This document shows positions 24,622 through 33,323 of a stretch of DNA of 64,000 nucleotides, in pieces. Within the stretch, counting starts at the first letter, position 1, and the number at the start of each line of letters is the position of its first letter. Made by a program: the position numbers and the translations under genes. This stretch comes from Otis tarda (lineage: Eukaryota > Chordata > Aves > Otidiformes > Otididae), in assembly GCA_026413225.1 (NCBI GenBank), contig CM048552.1, forward strand, positions 147,821,053-147,885,052, read 5' to 3'. The notes below the pieces were generated by a model that saw nothing but the letters and a program-made list of their open reading frames with translations, searched no databases and was not told where the DNA came from.

Positions 24622-27050
24622 TAAACTCCTCTGATGAACTAAGTAAAATTTAGGTATATCATTACATTAATTCCCTTTTTTGCAGGTCAAAAAATGTTGT
24701 ATCCTGCACAGATGTACTTCAGTACAACCTTTTCTAAACTGTTCCCTCTTTTTTTTTTTTAATGGGTTGTACAGTGTTTGCAACAAAATGCTATGTTAAG
24801 ATATGACTAAATAAACTGACAAAGGGTTGACGTGATATTTTACTTTCACTAAGGTAATAGAAGTAAAATACACAGTGCAATCACAAACTAGCATCTGCTG
24901 TGAAGCTAATGACTTAGACAAGCTTGGGATGGAGCTGGATATTCGACTTTCTTTTTGAATTTAGACATCTTGAAAATGGAGCATTCAATTAATCGAAAGA
25001 TAGAGAAATCAACTACTAGCATCCTCTGTTATTTTTTTTTTTTGCTGTTAACTTCTCAGTTTTATATGATTTTTGTAATATAGATTGGGCTAGGAAGGGT
25101 GACTCCTGGTGAAATAGTGGATTGGAGAATATTTTACCACCAATTAGAGAGACGTTAGTGAGGGAGAAATATTAAGGAGTTTTAAGACTAACTGAGTGTC
25201 ATTTAAATACCTTCAATTATCAAGTATAAAATTTCACCCTTTTTTTTTGAAGGATAAGACTGTCCTTATACACCATGAAAGCAGAATTTCTTCCAAGTTC
25301 TGCTTCTAGGGGCTAGGCTCAATAGCACTACTTATAAGTTGCTCTTAGTACAAACTACAGGGTGTTCTAAAGGACATCATCTGACCTATCATCCAGTCTA
25401 CTATCATGCCTATTTCTCTCAGACTGTTATGTACTAGATTACTCATCTATAAATGAATTATCTGTACTTCCTGCACTTGATTCACTTTTCAGACAATGTA
25501 TAGGTAGTTTTCTGAATTAGAACTAATTTAAGAGGATTTTTTTCACTGTCATTCCTTAGACAGACTGATTGAACTGGGAATACAGACACTAGCTTTAAAA
25601 TATATTGTCCATCAGCAGGGGGATACAGTTTTGAAACATTTGTGGGGGTCTACTTAAATTAAGCACAAACGGATTTCACTTGATCTGGGCCACATCTTCT
25701 ATGTTAATGGACAGTAATACATTATCATTGCAATTCATGCATTATTCTGAGCATTTATTAGTTTAAAATGTTTCCTTAGACATTAATTCCTATTGCTTAC
25801 TTTCAAGGACATGCTGTTCTTCCTAAATTCTAGCTATCTGAAATAACAATTATAAAACAAAATCCTAGGAGGTGGAGGATAATTTGCTAGTTGCCTCAAG
25901 AGCAAACTTGGGTTGTCGTCTTTGAGCCCAGTACTGGTGCCTTTTGCTTCTGCAAACAACTCCCAATATAAGACATCTCCCAGTATAAGATACTGTCAAC
26001 TTGATTTGTTTGGAAAGATCTTAGAACTTCTGAAAATATAAGATGGAAAAAGTAGACCTCTCTTGCTGATTCAAAACTCTAAACTTGGGAGAAAGCAAAA
26101 TATTAGAATATAAAAATATGTGAAAAACTATGAATGCAAAGACAGAATTCTAATAAAAAGATGAGAAATCTTTCTAAGAAAGATATTTAACCATGCCTTA
26201 GATTTTAAGATGAAAGTTCAAAGATTTTTTTTTGCTTTGAAAAAAATTGCCTACATATATGCTGAATTTCATCTTTCACATTCTAATGTAGAAACACCAT
26301 ATCTCAAAGCTGAGAGGCTTGTAAAAAAAAAACTTGGAATGCTTTTTTTATCTCAGCCACTTTGGAAAGACAGAAACACAAGTATATATTTATATTTGAA
26401 AATAATTTTGGACTTCAATCAGCATGGTCTTTTTTCATTGCATCACAAAACCAAGCACAGTTGTTGGTGTCCTCCAAGCTAAATTTACAGAGCCAAGTAC
26501 AAGAAATTCATGCAGAGCTATAAATATTAATCTGAATTACACACCAAGGATGTCCGCTAACACAGATTCAACAAATTAATGTGGATTTATTGCTTGTTTT
26601 TGTAGTCATCTGTACTAATGTAATTACTTATATTCTAAGTAAGAAGATATGTAATAATTTAAAATAATCCACATACTATCTCCCTACTTTCCACTACCAA
26701 GTGGCCATTAATAAACGCCACCTCTCGAGTAAGATGAAATGGAATTTCATTGTTCTCTCACAATTTATGTATTCACTTTTCCTTTTTTTTTCTCTTTTAA
26801 AATAGCAGTTTCAAAAAAAAAGAACAGACGTATTCCATTAAGATTGAAACACACATGAACACGTGTCCAGGGTGGGTTTTTTTCATGGCATTCACCATGT
26901 TTCACAGTTTAATCATAGCCTTATAATTAAAACATGTCTCAAAACATGGATAGCTATAGACTATTTTACTAAACAACCATTTAAAGTATAACATGATTCC
27001 TTAGTTCTATATAAAAATACTCTTGCTTTGGCTTCCAGCTTAGCAGACAT
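24622..27050. other. AT-rich noncoding stretch, no gene seen
   Basis: Short T and A runs and chance open frames up to 90 codons. No repeat family or coding motif was recognised. Confidence 0.6.
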
Positions 27051-27464
27051 AGGAGAAGGGCTTGGATGTGCTAGTGGGTAAGAAGCTCAACATGAGCTGG
27101 CAATGCGTGCTTGCAGCCAAGAAAACCAACTGCATCCTGAGCTGCACCAAAAAGAGCATGGCCAGCAGGTCAAGGGATGTGATCCTGGCCCTCCACTCTG
27201 CTCTCATGAGACCCCACCTGGGGTACTGCATCCAGCTCTGGAGCCTCCGATGTAAGAAGGACATGAACCAGTTGGAGAGGGTCCAGAGAAGGGCCAGAAT
27301 GGTGGTGGATGCCCCATCCCTGGAAATGTTCAAGGCCAGGTTGGATGGGGCTCTGAGCAACCTGACCTAGTCAGGGATGTCCCTGTTCCTTGCAGGGGGA
27401 TTGGACTAGACGACCTTTGAAGGTCCCTTCCAACCCAAACCATTCTATGATTTTATGATTCTAT
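27051..27464 (+). mobile_element. CR1 LINE, 5'-truncated, with internal deletion
   Basis: The body aligns by eye with the end of the large CR1 at 32.07 kb onward: GAGAAGGGCTTGGATGTGCT and AAGCTCAACATGAGCTGGCA match the start of the reverse-transcriptase thumb region. The element ends in GAAGGTCCCTTCCAACCCAA, then CCATTCTATGATTTTATGAT, the CR1 octamer terminus. Compared with the large copy, roughly 273 bases are missing between about 27293 and 27300: the sequence passes from the QRRA region directly to VVDAPSLE. The loss keeps the reading frame, giving a 102-codon chimeric open frame (27062-27370) that ends at a TAG where a Trp codon is expected. GC content is well above the flanks. No target-site duplication is visible, as is usual for CR1. 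Confidence 0.9.
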
Positions 27465-28600
27465 CTGAATCTTTCTTAAATGCTATGGACGTGGGGTACC
27501 AAATTAGTTTATTTTCCCTCAAAATCTACACATGGAAAATGTTGCATGCAAGCTTATATTTAGAGCCAGACAAAAGAGAAACATTTACACTCTTCTTACA
27601 TGCTTGTTAGAATAAGTTGTAAGCCTTGAACTTTTAACGTCCAATAAACAGGACAATAGTAATAGTATAATGAAACAAAACCAAAAACCTTACCAAAGGC
27701 GTAAGAGAACATTGCAATGACACTGTATAATGGCTGTTAAACAGCACCAGAATACTGTCTGAAAGAAAAGGAGGCATGTCAAAGGCAAAAGAAAAAGTCT
27801 TTGGAACACAACTGTTGAAACCCAAAAGGGTTTGGTACCTCTTGTATACACATAATTATACATTCCTTTTTATTTTCTTCTCACCTTTTTTTTCACAACC
27901 TACCTTGCATTTCATGTATCCAAATGTGAGTGCATCAGTAAGCGAGCAATCATACTGGATAGCTTCAAAATATCTTATGAGAGCTATGGCTTTCAACATC
28001 AGATAAAAATAATATGTAAATGACCAAATAGTTAAATGCAGGAACTAATTGTTTGAAATCCATATTTATTACTAGTATATATTATATGTTCAGTTGTATG
28101 CCTGATTTATGGGTACAGTTACCATGACATTACCTATAACGTTTTTTCATGAAAACATTTTTTAATTCTATAGCCTAATAAGATTTGGAAACAGCTCATG
28201 ATCCCCCACTATATATGAAATAATGGTAAATGTACATAAATTTGACAAATCATCACACTCATTTTTTGTTAAGCTCTTATGTTTTCCTAATAGAAAAATC
28301 AGATCCAATGTGCATCTTTTTTATACCTCATGTGTATAAAAATGCATAAAACACATCCATGTATATTCATTCAGTTTTTATTTAACATTGACTCACTAAT
28401 GGGCAGAAATGCTCTACATAATGTTTTATTACTTACATCCCTGACTAGAATGGAGAAAGTTCTAACTTACGAAAGCAGGCAGTTTGTTTTCTTATCTCTC
28501 ATTTTTCCTTTACAGTTGCTATGCCAGATGAAAACCATCTTTACATAAATCTATTTCTTGAGGATACATGGTACTCAGAGGATAGAAAATCTCTTGGGTC
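27465..28600. other. AT-rich noncoding stretch, no gene seen
   Basis: Chance open frames up to 76 codons lie wholly inside, and an 85-codon frame begins at 28521 and runs into the next segment. At about 28505-28515 a pyrimidine-rich CATTTTTCCTTTACAG resembles a splice acceptor, but the downstream open frame shows no known motif. Confidence 0.5.
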
Positions 28601-28674
28601 TCAGCTTCATCTGGTGTATACTGGCACAATCCCAGTGCAGTCCTGTAAAGGATCTGGTTCAACTGCACCTGAGA
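28601..28674. repeat. Possible relic of palindromic MITE-like repeat
   Basis: TCAGCTTCATCTGGTGTATA, CTGGCACAATCCCAGTGCAG and GGATCTGGTTC...GCACCTGAGA follow the order of an old sauropsid palindromic repeat with 'cagctggtgtaaattggcacag' and 'ctgaggatctgg' blocks. The match is partial and strongly diverged. Confidence 0.35.
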
Positions 28675-29305
28675 TAAAAAGTAAGAAGTCCTCTAAAATA
28701 TTACACAGCCATACACGGGTACCTACAGGAATTGAAAAAAAAAAAAAATTACTCCTGGTCTTATTAAAAAAGAATTAAATGTGTAATACTACAGACATCT
28801 TTCTGACAGATCACCTTTTCAGGCCCTGACAGCCCCCACGTGCTCGGTGGAACTTCTAGACAAAGTACAGGCTACAGATGTTTCATGTGCTCCAGTGAGC
28901 AGTGTGACATAATGATACGGACTGATGGATGATAAGGAATTTAACTTGTAATGATTCCTTTATTAGTATTAGTAAATATTGTACTTTTATATTTGATTTC
29001 TAAGTGATAAAGTATTATCCCCTTCTACCTTTTCCTGCTTCCTAGTTTCTTTCATTTTCTCAGCCAAATTGCCTATTACTCCATGACTGCCACAACCTAT
29101 TAATTGACATTAACCTCAGATGATCCTTGATGTTTGTCATACTAAAAATGTTCAGATCGTAATTGCCCTAAGTTTAATAAGGGATACCAAGGTGGAGAGA
29201 GGCAAGTAGAGGCTACATTAATTTTCTTGGACTGATAGATGTAAAAAAAAAATCTTTATCTTCTGTTGAAAGCATGCCCTGAATCTCTACATAGCACTAT
29301 ATGCT
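28675..29305. other. AT-rich noncoding stretch, no gene seen
   Basis: Ordinary AT-rich sequence up to the outer edge of the left inverted-repeat arm. It includes A14 at about 28735-28748. No coding or repeat family was recognised. Confidence 0.55.
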
Positions 29306-29439
29306 ATGTAACATCTGATAATAAGGACACTTTAGTCCTTCCTTCATCGTCAGAGATCTCTTGACTCCAGGGTCAAAACATGCCCTGAGTCTTGCTCACT
29401 GTCTGCCGCAGTAAAATGCACATTACAGAGATCAGTGTA
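29306..29439 (+). repeat. Left arm of 134 bp inverted repeat flanking CR1
   Basis: This segment is the reverse complement of 33190-33323 with no gaps. I count 8 mismatches in 134 positions (about 94% identity). The outer end begins ATGTAACATCTGATAATAAG and the inner end is ATTACAGAGATCAGTGTA. Homology stops sharply at both ends. The inner end abuts the first recognisable base of the truncated CR1 (29440). I do not recognise the arm as a known repeat, and no target-site duplication borders it. Confidence 0.92.
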
Positions 29440-29706
29440 CGTAAAGTCAAAGACTCTGGGGTGCAGGTGGTATTCTCATCAATCCTCCTGGTCGAAGGAC
29501 AGGGACCTGAAAGGGCCAGACGTATCTGGCAGGATAACTCGTGGCTCAGGGAGTGGTGCTACAGCCAGGGCTTTGGGTATCTAGACCACAGGGCGTGCTT
29601 TGAGAAGCCCGGGCTGCTAGGGGTGAATGGCGTGCACCTAACTGAGAAGGGGAAGAGTGTGCTTGGACAAAGGCTTGCCAGACTCATCCAGAGGGCTTTA
29701 AACTAG
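29440..29706 (+). pseudogene. CR1 ORF1 C-terminal remnant (SGNH/GDSL esterase-like)
   Basis: About 88 codons remain in one open frame, from a KVKDSG segment to a TAG at 29704-29706. Visible parts are VVFSSILLVEGQ, a WLREWCYSQGFGYLDH segment, and GVHLTEKGKSVLGQRL near the end. The GVHL motif fits the C-terminal catalytic His block of SGNH/GDSL esterases, which CR1 ORF1 proteins of vertebrates are known to carry. The N-terminal part with the catalytic Ser block and any zinc-finger or coiled-coil region is missing through 5' truncation. The open frame continues upstream through the inverted-repeat arm to an ATG at 29392, which is a chance fusion and not a real start. Family known; the call rests on motifs and on position just before ORF2. 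Confidence 0.85.
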
Positions 29707-29843
29707 TGTTGCTGGGGGACGGGGAGCACAGTTCAGCCCACTGATGTCAGCGTGGCACCCGTGCTAGCACTGAGGGTCCAGAAGCTGAGGCAGGATCACA
29801 GGTATGTGCAAATGAACTTAAACTGTGGTCCAAAATAACTCCT

Positions 29844-32704
29844 GTCTCTCCAGCCAGCAAGTCGGCTTTGTCAGGGGCCCAGCTGAAGTGTCTCTATACC
29901 AATGCACGCAGCATGGGAAATAAACAGGAAGAGCTGGAGATGCGTGCACACGAGCAGGGCTATGACCTTGTTGGCATCACGGAGATGTGGTGGGACGACT
30001 CGTACGACTGGAGTGTCAACATGGAGGGGTATAGGCTTTTTAGAAAGGACAGGAAGGGGAGATGACGAGGGGGTGTCGCTCTCTACATCAGCCACCGGCT
30101 GGAGTGCATGGAGCTCTGCCTGGGGATGGAGGAGGAGCTGACAGAGATCTTATGGGTCAAGATCAGAGGATAGGGACGGACAGAGGATGTTACGGTGGGG
30201 GTCTGTTGCAGGCTGCCTGGCCAGGAGGACAGAGCAGACAAGGCACTCTATAGCACATAGGAGCAGCCTCACAGTTGCAAGCCCTGGTCCTCATGGGGGA
30301 CTTCAACCACCCTGACATCTGTTGGAGAGACAACACGGCAGGGCACAGGCAGTCCAGGAGGTTCCTGGAATCTGTGGACAATAACTTCCTCCTGCAGGCG
30401 ATAGAGGAGCCAACAAGGAGAGGTGCTATGCTTGACCTTATGCTCACCAACAGGGAGGGACTGTTGGGGGATGTGAAACTGAAGGACAGCCTTGGCTGCA
30501 GCGACCACAACACGGTGGAGTTCAAGATCCACGGGACAGCGAGGAAACTACATGGCAAGCTCTCAGCCCTAGACTTCAAGAAGGTGGACTTCGGCCTCTT
30601 CAGGGACCTGATGGGCAAAGTGCCATGGGAGGTGGCCCTGGAGGGAAGAGGGGCCCAGGAAAGTTGTTCCACATTCAAGGAGCACCTCCTCCAAGCTCAG
30701 CAGAGGTGCATCCCGATGAAGAACAAGTCGGGCAAAAAGGCCAGGAGGCCTGTGTGGATGAGCAAGGAGCTCCTGGACCAACTGAAAGTGAAGAGGAAAG
30801 CCTATAGAGGGTGGAAGAGGAGACAGGTAGCCTGGGAGGACTACAAAGAGGCTGTTTGAGTGGCCAGGGATCGGGTAAGGAAGGCTAAAGCCCTGACAGA
30901 ATTGAATCTGGCCAGGATATAAAAAGCAACAAGAAAAGCTTCTTTAGGTATGTAGGGGACAAAAGAAAGTCCAAGGAGAATGTAGGCCCCCTCCAGAAGG
31001 AAACTGGTGTCCTGGTTACCCGGGACATGGAGAAGGCTGAGGTACTCAATGACTTTTTTGCCTCATTCTTCACCGATAAGGGCTCTTGTCTCACCACCCA
31101 AGCTGTGGAAAGCACAAGCAGGGACTGAGAGGATGACGAACTGTGCATAGTACTGGAAGAGCAGGTTCGGGAACATCTGAGGAACTTGAAGGTGCACAAG
31201 TCCATGGGACCTGATGAGATCCATCCGCGGGTCCTGGGGGAACTGGCAGATGAAGTTGCCAAGCCACTAGCCATTGTATTTGAGAAGTCGCGGCAGTCTG
31301 GTGAGGTCCCCGATGACTGGAAGAGAGAGAACATAACCCCTATTTTTAAAAAGGGGAACAAGGAGGACTCGGGCAACTGCAGGCTGGTCAACCTCACCTC
31401 TGTGCCTGGCAAGGTCATGGAGCAGACAAAGCATGGAAACCATGCTAAGGCACATGGAGAGCAAGGAGGTGGTTGGTGACAGCCAACATGGCTTCACCAA
31501 GGGCAGATCATGCTTGACCAATTTGGTGGCCTTCTATGACCGGGTGGCAGCATCGGTGGACAAGGGACGAGCAATGGATATCATCTACCTGGACTTGTGC
31601 AAAGTTTTTGACACTGTCCAGCACGACATCCTTCTCTCTAAACTAGAGAGGCATGGGTTTGATGGATGGACCACTCGGTGGATAAGGAGTTGGCTGGATG
31701 GCCGAATTCAGAGAGTGGTGGTCAACGGCTCGATGTCCAAGTGGAGACTGGTCATGAGTGCCGTCCCTCAGGGGATGTGCTGGGCCCGGCCGTGCTGGGC
31801 CCGGCCCTGTTCAACATCTTTGTTGGCGACATGGACAGTGGGATAGAGTGCATCCTCAGCAAGTTCATGATGACACCAAGCTGTGTGGTGCCGTCGACAC
31901 GCTGGAAGGAAGGGATGCCATCCAGAGGGACCTGGACAGGCTGGAGAGGTGGGCCCGTGCCAACCTCACGAAGTTCAACCAGGCCAAGTGCAAGGTCCTG
32001 CACCTGGGTCGTGGCAATCCCAGGCACAAATACAGGCTGGGTGGAGAATGGATTGAGAGCAGCCCTGAGGAGAAGGACTTGGGAGTGCTGGTGGACGAGA
32101 AGCTCAACATGAGCTGGCAATGTGCTCTTGTGGCCCAGAAGGCCAACCGCATCCTGGGCTGCATCAAGAGGAGCACGGCCAGCAGGTCGAGGGAGGAGAT
32201 TCTCCCCCTCTACTCTGCCCTGGTGAGATCCCACCTGGAGTACTGTGTCTAGTTCTGGAGCCCCCAACATAAGAAGGACATGGACCAGTTGGAGAAGGTC
32301 CAGAGGAGGGCCACAAAGATGATAAGACAGCTGGAGCACCTTTCCTATGAGGACAGGCTGAGAGAGTTGGGGCTGTTCAGCCTGGAGAAGAGGAGGCTCC
32401 AGGGAGACCCGATAGCGGTCTTCCAATACCTCAAGGGGGCCTACAAGAAAGATGGGGAGAGGCTGTTCAGTAGGGCCTATTGTGATAGGACGAGGGGTAA
32501 TGGTTTCAAAATAGAGGCAGGTAGATTTAGATTAGATATTAGGAAAAATTTTTTACAATGAGAGTTGTAGAGCACTGGAACAGGTTGCCCAGAGAGGTGG
32601 TGGATGCCCCATCCCTGGAAACATTCAAGGCCAGGCTGGAAGGGGCTCTGAGCAACCTGATCTGGTTGGGGATGTCCCTGCTTCTTGCAGGGGCGTTGGA
32701 CTAG
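29844..32704 (+). pseudogene. CR1 ORF2 pseudogene (endonuclease and reverse transcriptase)
   Basis: The APE-type endonuclease is seen through TNARSMGNKQEEL, the ITEMWWDD catalytic Glu block, [12 protein letters not shown] and CSDHNTVEF; the Asp/Asn and Asp/His residues are all present. The linker is followed by reverse-transcriptase blocks [50 protein letters not shown] (catalytic Asp), VPQG, a damaged ADD box reading VHDDTKLCG, and the thumb LEYCV...[10 protein letters not shown]. Breaks: stops at 30063-30065 (TGA), 30171-30173 (TAG), 30857-30859 (TGA), 31126-31128 (TGA) and 32250-32252 (TAG); frameshifts near 30254, 30918, 31425, 31777, 31868 and 32552. A 15 bp tandem duplication lies at 31777-31806. 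Several stops fit CpG or C-to-T decay. The original stop is probably the TAG at 32702-32704. Long antisense open frames here are shadows. Confidence 0.93.
31777..31806 (+). repeat. 15 bp tandem duplication inside CR1 ORF2
   Basis: GTGCTGGGCCCGGCC occurs twice in a row, at 31777-31791 and 31792-31806, just after the VPQG block of the reverse transcriptase. The 15 base insertion itself keeps frame (five extra residues), but a one-base change just upstream shifts the frame. Confidence 0.9.
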
Positions 32705-32736
32705 ATGACCTTTGAAGGTCCCTTCCAACTCTAACC

Positions 32737-32762
32737 ATTCTATGATTCTATATTCTTTTATG
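32737..32762 (+). repeat. CR1 3'-terminal octamer repeats
   Basis: ATTCTATG (32737-32744) and ATTCTATA (32745-32752) are followed by the diverged TTCTTTTATG. Octamers of this type end CR1 elements and are thought to be the point where reverse transcription starts. Confidence 0.85.
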
Positions 32763-33189
32763 ACCTATTCTGAAAGCAAATACCAGGTGAGTTCAGCATG
32801 CACACCCATTCACTTCTAACATGTAATAGTGTGATGGGGAACATTATTAATGAAACACTGTGTGAGCTATACCTGAGATGAAAGTAAACAATAAAGCAGA
32901 CCAATTGGAGAGGCAGACAGACAGACAGGAGAAAATAAACTTATTTATTAGAGGAAAAAAATAAGGAGAATTATATTCTTTGGCCCAGTTGAGGGAAAAA
33001 CTTAAACATATGCAGAAATTCATCCATATTAAGTAGCACACTTGAGCTCTTAACTTCAGTGAAGCGTAAGCTTGAATTTCACTCAAGGGCAATCCTGAAC
33101 AGAGCCTTAGGTTGTCAACCATTCCCATAAAGCCCAGATGTCCATGAACCAAATTCCTTCTGGGTCGACCTCTGCCACCAGAACAAAGT
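32763..33189. other. Noncoding spacer between CR1 3' end and right inverted-repeat arm
   Basis: About 430 bases without recognisable coding content. It holds a short GACA run at about 32913-32928. If the left arm was copied from the right at the time of CR1 insertion, this spacer is original target-site DNA. Confidence 0.55.
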
Positions 33190-33323
33190 TACACTGATCT
33201 CTCTAATGTGCATCTCACTGCGGCAGACAGCAAGCAAGACCCAGGGCATGTTTTGACCCTGGAATCAAGAGATCTCTGATGATGAAGGAAGGACTAAAGT
33301 GTCCTTATTATCAGATGTTACAT
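33190..33323 (-). repeat. Right arm of 134 bp inverted repeat flanking CR1
   Basis: Gapless reverse complement of 29306-29439 with 8 mismatches; four of the eight fall in the first half between 33210 and 33235. Inner end TACACTGATCTCTCTAATG, outer end TTATTATCAGATGTTACAT. It holds a small internal hairpin (AAGGAC...GTCCTT). No similarity to its partner continues beyond either end. Confidence 0.92.

Larger units (their letters stand above)
29440..32752 (+). mobile_element. Near-complete CR1 LINE retrotransposon, inactive
   Basis: A 3.3 kb GC-rich block set in AT-rich DNA. In order it holds the end of ORF1 (esterase-like), an inter-ORF spacer (29707 to about 29843), ORF2 with apurinic-type endonuclease and reverse transcriptase, and a short 3' untranslated end with GAAGGTCCCTTCCAACTCTA and the octamers ATTCTATG and ATTCTATA. 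CR1 elements are autonomous non-LTR retrotransposons that insert by target-primed reverse transcription; the 3' octamers are the family hallmark. This copy has lost its 5' UTR and most of ORF1, and ORF2 carries stops and frameshifts, so it cannot move itself. The truncated 5' end coincides with the inner edge of an inverted-repeat arm. The subfamily cannot be fixed by eye. Confidence 0.95.

Noticed and set aside
28521..28778. Candidate exon with an acceptor-like CTTTACAG upstream and a donor-like AAAAGTAAGA near 28677
   Set aside because: The encoded residues show no known domain, and much of the segment resembles an old palindromic repeat.
29392..29706. 104-codon open frame starting in the inverted-repeat arm as a novel gene
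   Set aside because: Only the part after 29440 matches CR1 ORF1. The first 16 codons come from the arm and are a chance extension across the junction.
31752..32426. 224-codon open frame on the minus strand
   Set aside because: It is antisense to the CR1 reverse-transcriptase region; the GC-rich coding strand leaves few stops on the opposite strand. The same holds for 30190-30678 and 30885-31418 (minus).
29306..33323. Endogenous retrovirus with long terminal repeats
   Set aside because: The terminal repeats are inverted, not direct, and the interior is a non-LTR CR1 with APE-type endonuclease; no gag, protease, integrase or env motif is present.
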